Assembly (NCBI GenBank): GCA_015146655.1
Contig: VKHL01000130.1
Location: forward strand, 1-64,000
Source of the DNA: Ochromonas danica
Taxonomy: Eukaryota > Sar > Chrysophyceae > Chromulinales > Chromulinaceae
DNA: 64,000 bases
Direction: 5' to 3'
The notes beneath the pieces are model-generated. The model was not told where the DNA came from. It made no database searches and worked only from the letters and a program-made list of their open reading frames with translations. Of this stretch, positions 50,130 to 62,408 are shown piece after piece (the first letter of the stretch is position 1; each line of letters begins with the position of its first letter). A program made the position numbers and the translations under genes.

Positions 50130-53100
50130 ATGTTGCGTATTGCTGCGCATCTTCCAAGTGGCATTCAATCTTGCCGTCTTCATGCGCTGCGTTCAACACG
50201 CGCTTTAAAAGGTTTAATCGTCGGTGTACCAAAAGAAAGTCTGGAAGGAGAGTATCGTGTTGCCCTTGTCCCTTCGAATGTCCAGCGTTTGCTCAAGGCC
50301 GGCGCTGTGGTCAACATTGAACGAGATGCAGGTATCTTGAGCGGCTACAGCAATGAGCAGTATCAACAAGCTGGAGCCCAACTTGTGGGATCCGATGATG
50401 TTTGGAAGTCCCCAGTGGTTGCTAAAGTTCGCCCTCCTACTGACGAGGAGGCGGCCAAAATCGAGAACAGGACGTTGTTGTCCATTGTCCAGCCCAGAGT
50501 GAATACTTCCTTGATGGACAAGTTGGTTGAGCAAAAGGCCACAGTGTTGTCGCTGGACTCCTTGTTGCGAACTCTTTCAAGAGGGCAAGCATTTGATGTC
50601 CTCTCCTCCCAGGCAAATGTTGCTGGATATCGCGCGGTGGTGGAAGCTGCTCAGCACTTGCAACGTCCCTTCGCCGGACAAATGACTGCAGCAGGTAAGA
50701 TTCAACCAGCCAAGGTATTGGTTGTGGGAGCTGGTGTCGCTGGATTGGCCGCCATCCAGCTTGCAAAGAAGAAGGGCGCCATTGTCTATGGCTTTGATGT
50801 TCGTGCAGCGGCCAAGGAGCAAGTTGAGAGTTGCGGAGCCAAGTTTTTGGAAGTGCAAGTAAAAGAGGATGGATCCGGTGCGGGTGGTTATGCCAAAGAA
50901 ATGTCCAAGGAATGGTTTGAAGCTGCTGATAAGATGCTTCTTGAAGAATGCAAGCACATGGATGTGATTATCACCACGGCTCTAATCCCTGGTAAGCGTG
51001 CACCATTGCTTATTAAAAAGCCTATGGTGGAGAACATGCCATCTGGTGGTGTTACTGTTGACCTGGCTGCTTCACAAGGAGGAAATGTGGAAACTACTGT
51101 CCCTGGTCAGGTTGTGAAACACGGTGGAATCACTTGTGTGGGCTACAACAACATGGAAAGCCGCATGGCCTTGACTGCTTCTTTTCTTTTTGGAGGCAAT
51201 GTTACCAACTTGTTGTTGAGCATGGAGGATAAGAAGACCAAGGATTATGTCATTGATCTAGAGGATCCCGCTGTTCGTTCGATTTGTGTCGCTTTGAAGG
51301 GCGAACGTTTGCCTCCTTATGTGCCTCCTGCTGCTCCTGCACAAGCGGCTCCAAAGAAGCCAACTGAAGTCAAGAAGGAAGTCAAAACTCCTGAAATCAT
51401 TCAGAAAGAATATTGGAGTTCTGCTCTGTTCAGCACGGCTGGAACTACCACAGCTCTCGGTCTTGCTGCACTGGTGCCCAATGCCCCGATGATGAGCACC
51501 TTTGCTCTCAGCTGTTGGGTCGGTGAGTGATGGAGACCGTATTTCTCTATTTCTGTTTAGCTAAATTGAATCCTGCTGTCATAGGTAACAGTTGCGTGCA
51601 GGGTGTGACCCACGCCTTGCACTCACCTTTGATGGCTATGACAAATGCCATTTCTGGTATGACCATCGTTGGTGGAATGCTCCAATTGGGCGGAGGCCTT
51701 GTTCCTACAAATCTTCCCCAAGCTTTGGCTGCCGCGGCAGGTAATTAGGTGTTTTATATACATTGCTACTCTTTCAACATACTAACGTATGGGTTGTGCG
51801 CTTTAGTTGGTCTATCTGCAATCAACTTGGCGGGTGGAACGATCGTCACAAAGAAGATGTTGGATATGTTCCGTCGAGCCGACGACCCTCCCGAATTCAA
51901 CCATTATTACCTTCTTCCTGGAGCTACGGCAGTTGCTGGCTCAGGATTGCTTTTTGCGATGGGGCTCAATCCTCCCGCTTTGGCCCCCACTTTGGCATTG
52001 GCTTCTGCCCTGGGCTGTGTGGGAGGTATTTCTTGTTTGTCCTCCCAGAAGACTGCTCGACTAGGAGTGGCCGTTGGTATGGGTGGTATTGGTACTGGTT
52101 TAGCAGCTACTTTGGCGTACATGAACCCTGCAGACATTGCAACATACGGCCAGTTGTTGCTGCTTGGTGCTGGTGGCGGAGGAGCAGGTTATCTGATCTC
52201 CAAAAAGATTGGTCCCACTGAACTTCCACAAGCTGTCGCTGCTTTCCACTCCTTGGTTGGTGTTGCTGCTGCCTGCACTGCTGTTGGTGACTTCTTGATT
52301 CACGATCCTGCCACTGTCGCTTCAACCTTCCACAACATTAGTACTTATCTCGGTGCCTGGATGGGCTCAATTACAGCTACTGGCTCAATTATTGCTTATG
52401 GAAAGCTTTCTGGTGCTCTCGGCTCCGCAGCTCTGCAGCTCCCTGCACGCGATCAAATCAACATGGGTCTGGCTGCTACCAGTGTCCTTGGCTTGGCTGG
52501 CTTTTGTGTAACGGGCGATCCAACTCTTGCTGCTCTATCTCTTGGCACTGGTGTAGCTTCTAGTGGCCTCTTGGGCTTGCACATGACTCAGTCTATCGGT
52601 GGTGCTGATATGCCTGTGGTCATTACCTTGCTCAATTCCTACTCTGGTTGGGCACTCTGTGCCGAAGGCTTTATTCTTGACCAACCTCTTTTGACTGTGG
52701 TTGGTGCGTTGATCGGCTCTTCTGGCGCATTCTTGACTCGTGTTATGTGCGAGGCTATGAATCGTTCCCTGCCTAATGTCATTCTGGGTGGCTTTGGAAC
52801 TACTACTGTTGCTCCTCAAGGCGGAGACAAGAAAGTGGAGACCCGCATCCACAGAGAGATCGATGCCATAAATACCGCTGAGGCTTTGAAGAATGCTGAG
52901 AAAGTTGTGATTGTGCCTGGCTACGGTCTTGCTGTGGCCCAGGCCGCCAGTGTGGTCGCTGATATCGCCTTGAAGTTGCGCAAGGACGGCAAGGATGTCA
53001 AGTTCGCTGTCCATCCTGTTGCTGGCCGCATGCCTGGCCAACTCAATGTGATGCTTGCGGAGGCTGGTATTCCATATGACATGGTGCATGAGATGGAGGA

Positions 53101-53374
53101 GATCAACCCTGAAATGGACTCCGTCGATGTGACCCTGGTCATTGGTGCCAACGATACTGTCAACAGTGCTGCTGAGGAGGAACCTGGCAGCGCTATTGCT
53201 GGTATGCCCGTTATTCAGGTATGGAAGTCTAAGAGTGTCGTCTTCATGAAGCGCTCCATGGCATCTGGCTATGCTGGTGTGGACAATCCAGTGTTCTTCA
53301 AGAACAACACGGAGATGCTCTTGGGTGATGCGAAGAAGACTTGTGAAGCCATTCGTGCTGAACTTTTGAAGTAA
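50130..53374 (+). CDS. NNT: Proton-translocating NAD(P)+ transhydrogenase, single chain
   Basis: Three exons (50130-51522, 51585-51740, 51807-53374) encode 1038 aa. NNT couples proton entry to hydride transfer from NADH to NADP+ in the mitochondrial inner membrane. N-terminal residues ([22 protein letters not shown]) look like a presequence. Domain [41 protein letters not shown] (NAD site), [14 protein letters not shown]. Then a transmembrane block (PntAB-like, about 430-520), the PntB membrane region ([20 protein letters not shown] onward) and domain III ([23 protein letters not shown] site; [20 protein letters not shown]). The order alpha-then-beta matches animal NNT; apicomplexan-type chains have the reverse order. 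Length matches human NNT (1086). Confidence 0.97.
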
Positions 53375-53542
53375 ACGAATGAAAATAATGCTCTTAGTTG
53401 GAATTGTCTGTCCAATTTCTTTTCACTGACAAAACCATTCCTCGTATTACAAGTAGCTAGAAACTGTTTTTGGGGCAGAGTATTTGAAAATCAAATGTTG
53501 CTGTATTAACTTAACAGAGCTGGTTGAGAATCACATACGAGG
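53375..53542. other. NNT / RFC2 spacer
   Basis: These 168 AT-rich bp lie between codirectional genes. No feature. Confidence 0.3.
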
Positions 53543-54664
53543 ATGGCGTCTTCTTCTTTCGAAGCTCCCTGGATCGAGAAGTACCGTCCTGAAATCCTTC
53601 ACGACATAGTTGGAAATGTTGAAGCTGTAGAGAGACTTCAGGCTATTGCTCGCTTGGGCAATTTGCCCAACATCATCCTGGCAGGTCCCCCTGGTACTGG
53701 CAAGACCACGAGCATCCTCTGCCTCGCCCGAGAGATGCTGGGAGAGGATGTCTATAAGCAGGCTGTCTTAGAGCTCAACGCCTCTGATGCGCGAGGCATT
53801 GACGTGGTGAGAAACAAAATCAAGATGTTCGCTCAGAAGAAAGTCACTTTGCCTCCCGGTCGACACAAGATCATCATCTTGGACGAGGCGGATAGTATGA
53901 CAGCAGCCGCGCAACAAGCTCTCCGTCGAACCATGGAAATATATTCTTCTACAACTCGCTTCGCCTTGGCATGCAATAATAGCACGAAGATCATTGAACC
54001 CATTCAGTCCCGCTGTGCTATTCTACGCTATTCCCGACTCACCGACGCCGAGGTACTCATGCGTCTACAAACTATCATTGAGAAGGAGAAAGTTGTCTAT
54101 GACGACAGCGGGCTGGAGGCAATCATCTTCATCGCAGAGGGAGATATGCGCAATGCGCTCAACTCTCTGCAGTCCACAGTGAGTGGGTTCGGATTCGTCA
54201 CAGCTGCCAATGTATTCAAAGTCTGTGACCAGCCACAACCAGTCAAGCTTAAAATTGTATTGGAGAAGTAAGCTATATTCCACTACTGTGTGATGTGTTT
54301 AATATGTGATGCGTCATGTGACCTGCAGGAGTCGCCAAGGCAAGATGCGAGAAGCCTTGGATGTGATGAACGACATTTGCAGTTCTGGCTATGCTGCCAG
54401 TGACATCATCCAAACCCTCTTCAAGGTATCCATCCACCACTGTTTATTCTGATTGATTGTTTGACCACCGACCTTTATCTCTTGTAGGTAACCAGGACGG
54501 CATCCATACCTGAAACAGAGAAACTGGAAATGCTGCGCGAGATTGGATTCTCTCATATGCGTATCTCGGAAGGACTTGGAAGCGTTCTCCAATTGCAAGG
54601 CTGCGTTGCGCGGCTTTGCCAACTTACTCACCAACGAGAGCAACAGCAGACAAACAAACCTTAA
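53543..54664 (+). CDS. RFC2: Replication factor C subunit 2 (clamp loader)
   Basis: Three exons (53543-54267, 54329-54425, 54488-54664) encode 332 aa, an AAA+ subunit of the RFC clamp loader that opens [20 protein letters not shown] starts the core. [20 protein letters not shown] is Walker [14 protein letters not shown] is Walker [19 protein letters not shown] holds the SRC arginine finger. [19 protein letters not shown] is diagnostic for the RFC2 (yeast Rfc4) group rather than RFC4 or RFC5. The C-terminal collar is assembled from exons 2 and 3 ([20 protein letters not shown]...). The chain ends with a Gln-rich tail ([10 protein letters not shown]). Length is near human RFC2 (354). Confidence 0.95.
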
Positions 54665-54847
54665 CACTCACCAAATCACTAACTTATCCCCTCTTTCTGA
54701 AACAACTATTCCAATAACTTTCAAGACTCAAAATCATGTTGTAGAGGGAATGTTAAGCACAACCTTACACAATGACTGCCCACGCCAACAACAGCCTAGA
54801 AGAGTAAAGGCTCAGGAATAGGGATTGAGACTAGCAAAGGAAAGCAT

Positions 54848-55766
54848 TTAGCTCTTCCAGTTAGCCTCACCCTCGCCCCAGGTAGCCTCAGGAGCAGCAG
54901 GCTGGTTTTCCCAGCCGCCATCAGTGCGGGAAGCAGCAGCAGGATCGTAAGCAACCTCGGCAGCAGGGGCAACCACAGGAGCAGCAGGGGTGTTGTCCTT
55001 CCAACCAGTCTCCTCAATCTTCTCCAACTCCTCAGGATCGCGGTAGAAGAAGAGATCCACAGGGACATCCCAAGTCTCACGAGAGATAGTTCCGCGGAGG
55101 CGGAGAACCTCTCTGGCGAGAAGCCAGTAGAGCAGGCCAATGGAAAGCTTGCCCTTGTTGTTGCCGGGGATGGCGCAATCGACATACTTCAAAGGAGAGT
55201 CGGCATCAGTGAAGGCAATGACAGGGATGTTGGAATAAGAAGCTTCCTTGATAGCCTGAGCATCGATGCGAGGATCGGTCACGATGAGCAGACGAGGCTC
55301 ACGGAACTGCTTGGTGATCTGGTTGGTGAAGCTACCAGGAGTGAAGCGGCCAGCAATGCACTGGGTGCCAGTGTACTGAGCGAACTTCAAGACAGCACGC
55401 TGTCCATAGGGTCTGGCAGAGATGACGACGACATCCTGAGGGTTCTCGATGGCAACGATCATTCTGGCAGCCAAGACGAGCTTCTCCCAGGTCTTGGCCA
55501 AGTTCAGGATGTGAAGACCATCCTGTCTGCGCTTCCAGATATATTCGCGCATCTTAAAGTCAGAGTTGGTGGTTCCGATGTGAACCTCGGCGGACAACAT
55601 CTTTTGGATGTCCTCCTCCCTATCAGAGAGAAGAGACAAAACCAAAACAAAGAAGAAGAAAAAAAGCGTTCAGTTTGTTGTCCACTCAAAAGAAAGAGAA
55701 CGCAGAGTAAACACAGGGAACTACGGCTTACTTGGGTTGCAGGATAGCAGGCAAAGCGAGCGCCAT
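54848..55766 (-). CDS. RPSA: Small-subunit ribosomal protein uS2 (RPSA / 67-kDa laminin receptor homologue)
   Basis: Two exons on the minus strand (55766-55732, 55619-54848) encode 268 aa. The family core is nearly complete: [98 protein letters not shown] and [17 protein letters not shown]. The C-terminus is acidic and Ala/Trp-rich with [11 protein letters not shown], like animal RPSA tails that contact uS21/eS21. Exon 1 encodes [12 protein letters not shown]. The first 9 nt after the stop already overlap a convergent neighbourhood with RFC2 183 bp away. It diverges from the SNARE gene. Confidence 0.97.
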
Positions 55767-56095
55767 GGTGGTGGTTGTGTCGAATGAAAGCAAGGCTGTG
55801 CTAAGTGAGTGAGATGGAGTTGGTGATGGCCGCTTGGTGGTGGCTCGGAGCCACAAAACCTCACAGCGCCAAAACCACCCTAGTTAACCAGATTGCCAGA
55901 AATAGAGCTAGATCTCCAGCCAGCCAGATGCAGTCCAAGAAGAGACGAGAGAGAACAAACTGGAGAACATTCGGCCTCTTTCTTCGCTCTTGCTGCGTTT
56001 ACCACTAAAATCAACAGGTTGCCCGTGAGGGATTGAAGCAAGCGAGTAGGGAGGAGTTGACTAATAAAGGTTGTAGTTCGGTGCGATAGAAGAGG
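55767..56095. promoter_or_regulatory. Divergent RPSA / SNARE promoter region
   Basis: These 329 bp separate two starts. I see no strong core element; a frame at 55805-56008 has no recognisable content. Confidence 0.35.
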
Positions 56096-56455
56096 ATGTC
56101 TTCCTCCTACGGAACTGTGCCCAAAGCCAATGCCCTTCTGGATGACCTGGAAGCAGCCACTAGGAATATCTACATACAGGTTAGAGCCTGAGCTTCCTTG
56201 TCTCTGACGATAGCTGATGTTCCCTATTGTTGCACCTCGCTTCAGACCACTCAGATCCAAGGAACAGTCTTGGGGCAGAATAGGAAGCTCGATGGCTTGC
56301 GCGATGAGATGGAGGAAACGAGTCAGACATTTCAGGGACAACATCAAATCCTTCGCACAGTACGCGAGGAGGGCCAAAACCTCTGTTGGATGTACACATT
56401 GATCGCCCTGGAGAGCATGTTGTTTCTCTATTTATTATTAAGCGGACTATCCTGA
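56096..56455 (+). CDS. Minimal Qb-type SNARE (Vti1/GOSR-like), tail-anchored
   Basis: Two exons (56096-56179, 56246-56455) encode only 97 aa. The segment TTQIQGTVLGQNRKLDGLRD followed by EMEETSQTFQGQHQILRTV has the heptad spacing of a SNARE motif and resembles Vti1/GOSR Qb SNAREs (TxxIGxxVLxxLxxQRxxL...F..S..ILRxM). A C-terminal hydrophobic anchor (MYTLIALESMLFLYLLLSGL) follows. The protein has no room for the N-terminal Habc bundle of Vti1 or GOSR proteins, so it is SNARE motif plus anchor only, like Bet1 or Sft1 in size. Bet1-like Qc is the main alternative. Confidence 0.7.
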
Positions 56456-56508
56456 TCTTACCCTATCGACCCTCATTTCTACACAACTAGAGAGAATAGA
56501 GAGTTGTC

Positions 56509-57781
56509 TTATTTAGACAGACTCCACAGCACGAAATTCTTCACCGAAATCTTCTCCACGCCAAGCTTAGAGGCGATGGCGTCCAAATGCTTGTTCACAA
56601 CAGGGTTTCCTTCCTCAGCAAGATGGTTCTAATACACACCGCATAGATACAGTAGCACACCACTCTATCAGACAATGAGAGAGTTGAGAAGAGCAGAGAA
56701 GGTTTCAAACCTGTCCCACAAGGCACAGCTCATTCAGGCGCTTCGACAGCTTGCCCTTGAGAATATTCTCTAAGACACTCTCCTTTTTCTTCTCATCCTT
56801 CATTTGCTCGCGGAAGATGGTCATCTCATGGTCCACGACTTCCTTGGGCACAACGGAGGGTTCAAGGTAGAGAGGCTTAGCGGCCACAATGTGCATGGCC
56901 AGCTTTCGCCCAACCTGCTCCCTCAATGCCACTTGGAGGTCAGTAATCTGGGCAGTCGATAATGAGGCAGGCACCTTGGCGGAGAGGTGGACGACACTAG
57001 CAGCCTTGCCAAGTTGCACGGGCGGTTGCACTACATCTATGCCCACCTACAGTAAGAGATAGCATAGGTAAGGACAAGGGTAATCGACAAGTAAATCACA
57101 AATACGAAATACCTTTCCGTGGACATAGGCAGCAAAGACATCTACGCTGCCTTCTGTAGATGGAGCTAGGAGAGTGGCCGATCTCTTCACGACGATGGTC
57201 TCTCTGTCAGTTCGAGGAGAGGTTAGGCCAGAGAACGGGAGATTTACACAATAGAAGAGATTAAGTAACCTGATCGACGAGACAATGTCACCCAGCGCTC
57301 GCTCAACACTACTCTCACCCAGAGATAGCTTGAGAATCTCCTCGCCAGGTCGCTCCAAGGCAGAAGCGGTTTGTGCATCGACTGTCCCACAGACACTCGC
57401 CACAAAGCGTTGAAAGTCTTGGTTCATACCGACAAAGTCGGTCTCGCAGTTGACCTCCACAAGGGTGGCTTGGTGGTCGCGCAGGTGGACGCCAATGAGG
57501 CCCTCGTTGGTGGTGCGCTGAGACTGGGCCATCTTTTTGAGACCTCTGGCACGCAGCCAGTCTAACGCCTTTTGCATGTCACCACTAACGTTATCTTGAG
57601 CCAAGGCTTGTCTGCAGTCAAGGAGAGGGGCTCCAGAGAGACCCCGCAACTCCTTCACCATGGCTGCTGAAACCTCCACAGTGCAAGCCATTCGACTAGT
57701 CGAGTAGTTCTGGCTACGCAGTGGACGACCAGTTTGAGTAGCCAGCTGAACAAACTGACGAGAAACGACAGAACGGAACAT
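56509..57781 (-). CDS. TSFM: Mitochondrial translation elongation factor Ts
   Basis: Four exons on the minus strand (57781-57270, 57203-57113, 57046-56711, 56628-56509) encode 352 aa. EF-Ts is the nucleotide exchange factor for EF-Tu. Presequence: MFRSVVSRQFVQLATQTGRP and onward, basic and acid-free. Then VKELRGLSGAPLLDCRQAL (UBA-like domain), WLRARGLKKMAQSQRTTNEG, VEVNCETDFVGMN (the TDFV motif that contacts the EF-Tu nucleotide site), SVVHLSAKVPAS in the second subdomain, and KLGVEKISVKNFVLWSLSK* at the end. Exon 4 encodes just the last strand. It diverges from cathepsin Z with 182 bp between starts. Confidence 0.93.
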
Positions 57782-57963
57782 GGCGAAAGAGATGCAGAAC
57801 ACGAACGACCAACTTGGCCACTTGTTGATGCTCCCTCCACTACCCAACACCCCACCAGAGAGAGCCAGATTCCAGATTTGGTAATTTGGGAGATCTCCCT
57901 TCGCAATACAACAATAGTGAACAATGTTGGAGCAGATCAAACAACTTGTCATCGATCTTCGCC

Positions 57964-59133
57964 ATGCAGCTGCTGTTTCTTGCCATTGTTTTGCTGACAA
58001 TTTCCACCGTCTATGGAGAAGTTCGGAATGAGTTAGTTTTGTTGGGTGACGACACGATTGGAGAGGTGGTAAAGACCCGCATGGTCTACAAGAAGGCCAG
58101 CGAGCTGCCGACCCACTGGGACTATCGCGAGCAGGGCCTGCTGACCACAGACTTGAACCAGCACATCCCAACCTACTGGTAAGCTCACCAATTTCTTGAA
58201 GATGACATATATCTCCTGTTTAACGTTGTGGCGGGGTCGGGGTTGATCTGATATGATAATTTATGATGTGATGGTTTCAGCGGATCTTGCTGGGCTCATG
58301 CTGCCATGTCATCCATTGCTGACCGCATCAGAATCGCGACGAATGGTGAGCTCTGTCATTGTGACTGCCCGTCCTTCACCTCGTATCGCTTTATTAAAGA
58401 GGGGTGATTGCTCTAGGCACGAAGAGAGATGTCATTCCCTCTGTCCAGGCTCTGATCAACTGCGGCCATGCAGGCAGCTGTAATGGTGGAGACTCCAACG
58501 CTGCGAATGCCTATGTTCACAAGAATGGTATCCCCGACGTCACCTGCCAACAATACCAGGCCAAAAACATGGAGGTGAGTGATATCGTCTCCAAGTCAAT
58601 AGCGATAACTAACTGTTGTGGCGCCTTTGATTTGGCATTGCTGGCAGTGTTCCGACATCAACATGTGCATGAACTGCGACCCTGACACTGGATGCTGTGA
58701 GTGAGCGATTTCTTACTCGATCTGATGACTGCGATTCTTTTACTCATGCTGCCATGATGTGTTATGCTTCTTGTGAGCAGACGCCATCAAGAACTATCCT
58801 GTGATTCGAGTAAGTGAGTTTGGCTCAGTCACAGGGGATGAAGAGATCATGGGTGAAATATACGCTCGCGGGCCCGTCTCCGCCTATATTAATGCCAATT
58901 GCTTGGAGACCTACACAGGAGGAATTAGCCAGTACGACAATTGCAAACCTTTCCTCTTTAACCACGCCATCCAACTCAATGGTTGGGGCAGTGAAAATGG
59001 TACGGACTATTGGATCGGACGTAACAGCTGGGGCACCTACTGGGGGGAGCATGGTTTCTTCCGCATTGTTCGTGGTGGCGCCTACAAACCTGTCAAAGGC
59101 TATTGGGCAGTCCCTGAAATCCCTGATTTCTAA
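57964..59133 (+). CDS. CTSZ: Cathepsin Z/X-like papain-family protease
   Basis: Five exons (57964-58178, 58281-58345, 58417-58574, 58648-58696, 58781-59133) encode 279 aa. It is a secreted or lysosomal carboxypeptidase-type cysteine protease. Signal peptide [18 protein letters not shown] precedes a very short propeptide, as in human cathepsin Z. LPTHWDYR opens the mature domain. [16 protein letters not shown], joined over intron 1, holds the catalytic Cys and the His-Ile-Pro mini-loop typical of cathepsin [11 protein letters not shown] holds the catalytic His. [17 protein letters not shown] holds the Asn. [14 protein letters not shown] matches the substrate-cleft loop. Length compares well with human CTSZ (303). 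Confidence 0.95.
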
Positions 59134-59666
59134 GAAATAGAGTGATCGAATGATGATCTGCTTTGCTTTGATTGAAGCCCGCTGTGCGCGAACATCTTTG
59201 TTGGACACTCTCATTACCTTTTCGGATACTGATAGTGACCAAGTAAACTGTATTGTTATGTTTGATGGAGAGAATGATCCACTTAAGTTTAGAATGGTAA
59301 CTTATGAGGAAATCGATTACTCTCTATTGAACAAGCACTGAGATATATTTGGCCCAGGGTTAGTGGAATTCCGCACACACGCCGTTGGCACCCTCAACAC
59401 GAAGTGCGTGAATAAAACAAATAATCGGCATCAGCATCCAGATTTTACACACACCAATTTGAAATTCTGAATTATTGTTATTCCAGCGCAAGTAACATTA
59501 AACCCGGGAAACGCGCACTTTTGGACCGTTTGCTTTGGCTTTGTGATCGTTTTTTGTTGAATTTGTTTCCGATTTTCATTTCTTTCTTCCACAATCCGAA
59601 GGGGAAGAAACCCAAAGACCTCTGATCTTCACAACTGTATCGTACTGTGCTGCGTGCTTCGCCTTT
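59134..59666. other. Spacer upstream of the coiled-coil gene
   Basis: 533 bp. Frames on both strands (for example 59150-59341) show no domain. No repeat or RNA gene is seen. Confidence 0.35.
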
Positions 59667-62332
59667 ATGAGAAGAATGGAGGATGGATTGGATCAAATGA
59701 ACTGGCAGATGATGCAGGATCCTATGAAGCAGATCTTCCTTTCCTTCTCCAAGGCCTTGCGTGTGCAAGCAGCTTCTCTCCGAGAAGTTGATCGCAAATG
59801 CGCCGCTTTGCTGTCGCCGGATCAAGTTGGGAGATTGATTCGAGAGAGCTTTGATCAAGTCTGCACCAAGCAAGACGCCACGCAGCTCATCTATCAACTT
59901 GAGGCTAAAGTAGATCAAAAAGACTTCAATGACCTGGAAGACAAGGTCGAGCTGGTAAGTTCCTTCTCTTATCGATAGATAGAATGTGTTGACGTCTGAC
60001 CTCATCCTCTAGATGCTGCAAGAGAACAGAAGACTGCATGGACTCTTAGCCAATCAAAACCAAACAATTGAGAGACTAACTGCACAACTAGACGACTGCT
60101 GCATGGAAGTGAACAGACTGAAGACCCCTAATTACGACCAGGTCCTGTCTTACGTGGATAGACAGATGCAGAACACTCTCATCGATATTGAGGCAAAACT
60201 AAGCACAAAAGCTGAGAAGCGAGAAGTGGAAACCTGTCTGCCTCAGCGGGCCGAGGACTTATATCGCAACATCTATAATAAAGTTGCGGATATTCATCGC
60301 GAAGTCTCTCATTGTGCCACGAGGGAAGAGCTGCTGGAGCTTGCCAATGTGAAGGCTGATGTAGGAGCACTTCGTGATCTATCTGCTGAAATGATAAGTC
60401 GTATCAGTCGCTCCGACGCACAACAAATTATCTCCGCTCACATACAACCCGTTCTTCAGTTAATCAAAAACCAGGAAAAGGATCGCTTGACCCACGTTTC
60501 AACGCAAAAGAACTCTTTGGATCAAATCACGGATCGTTTGGCAACTTTGCAGACAGTTTATCAAGAAATATCGAGCAGCAATCTGCTGGGATTTCTCAAA
60601 GAAAATCAGATTAGCAATCTACGGTTGTATACCAGCAAAGAATACATCGTCTCTCTTGTTCAGAATGCAATTCAAGAGAAAGAAAATTCTTCTCGAGTGG
60701 AGCAGATAGTGGAACAACACATTGAACAAGTTTATAAACGCTTGGATATACTCGGCCAATCTCTTCGACTCGATTCTTTGACTTCTTGCAAAGAAGAAAT
60801 AAAGGAAAGTCAGTCGTCACTGCTAGAAAGGATAGAAGAAGTACGTCAAGCCACCGTGCAAACAAAGTAAGTGACCGCTTCATGACCTTCTCAATCTCCT
60901 TTTATCAAGATTTACTTTACTTTCCATGCATGATGGCAGCGAGAAGTTGAATAAAGTTCGTCAATCAATGAAAGAACTATCTTTAAATACTGCCAAAGCA
61001 ATCAGCGAGAAGGTCCACAAAAGCCACGCTGTTAATCGATCTCGCGATATCTCGAAAGGGACAACAGAGCAAGTTTTGACCGTGAGCCAAGAACTCCTTC
61101 CTCCTAACGATAATATGCAGGACAGTTTGCAAGAGTTCGAATTTCTAATGTCTGAACTTCGGGGAGAAAATCAAAATATTGAACCAAACTATGAAGAAGG
61201 TAATCAACATCAACGCGGAATTAATAGCGACGCTTCTGATAAGTCTGAAGATGAGCGGCAGACCAGACCCATGACAAAAAGAGGAGGCATAAGCGGAAAC
61301 ATTCTCAAAGAGAAACAACAACTGGCTAATCGTTTCAGACAGTCACGCGGCATAATGAAAGATCAGCAGATGCAACCCACAAGGACAGATGCTCTAAATG
61401 TTAAAGGCCAGCTGGCAGCCATGAAAAGCGAGCTACAACGCATCGAAGGAATCGTTTCTTCTATACAGAACAGTTTGGCATCAACAACAAAAGCCAGTCC
61501 AAGCAATAAAGATAAAGAGCAACTTGTTGTTCAAGAAGAGCTAAGTAAGATCGACTGTCGCTTGGCTATCGCAGAACTGGGCATGAATCTCCGTCGAGAA
61601 ATGGCTGAGAAAATGTCTCGTGAGGAAGTTTACACTGCGTTGCAGAGCGAGTATGCAGAGCTTGAACAACGTTTATCGGTTCGTAGCCAACATTATTTAT
61701 GCGATAGCAAGCCTGCTGGTTACGCTAATATACTGTTGTTTGATTTTTAGGAGTCGGAAAGAATTTTGGGAAGTCATGCAAAGAGTCAAGACGTGACAAG
61801 ACTCTCCAATGACCTCATCTCACTCAAGCAACGCTTGACGGGCGAATTGGTGGGAGCAAGATTCTTGTGGACATCAGGAAGGCTTCTCTCTAGTGGTGCC
61901 ATCAAACCTTCTCACCTACCTGTTGAAATGCCATTACTAGGATTCGTTCCTTGGGATGTACAGGCCATTAACATGGCCCCAAATGCTTATCTGTGGAAGA
62001 AAGGGGAAGACCAAATCGTAGTGCGCCTGCCAGGATTGTACCAGCTCTCCTGCTATATGTTCACAGTCGAAAAAGTAGTTATGCAGCTTTATTTGAACGA
62101 CGAACCGTTCGTTATCCTCCAGCCTCGACCAGCGGCAACTCCTCCTGTTGTTCTCGAAAATGGCACTGGCACAGCCGATACTTTAACAACTCACAAGTTC
62201 TCTCACAGTGCGGGAGAGGTGAGCAGCGTTGGACTACAAGAGTATGTTTCTCTTCCAGCAGAAGCACGAATCAAGGTTCTATTGGCTAGCAATCAACCAG
62301 TGCAGGGTTTTCTCTCTCTTCGTAAATTATGA
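59667..62332 (+). CDS. Long coiled-coil protein with C-terminal beta-rich (C1q/TNF-like) domain
   Basis: Four exons (59667-59954, 60013-60866, 60940-61678, 61751-62332) encode 820 aa. Residues 1-380 and about 520-680 are heptad-rich coiled coil (for example MLQENRRLHGLLANQNQTIE, LREVDRKCAALLSPDQVGRL). A charged linker with Lys/Arg/Gln runs about 380-520. The last about 150 residues are not coiled coil: FVPWDVQAINMAPNAYLWKK, VVRLPGLYQLSCYMFT, VMQLYLNDEPFVIL and the end GFLSLRKL have alternating hydrophobic strands. The LPGLYQL...LNDEP...SLRKL pattern recalls C1q/TNF jelly-roll domains. I do not recognise the family. A structural cytoskeletal or basal-body role is possible (inference). Confidence 0.75.
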
Positions 62333-62408
62333 TTAAGTACTGTACGATGAGAATAATCTCTGTAATCAGAACAAAGCATACCCCCGTCCCCGTGTAAAGA
62401 GAACAGTG

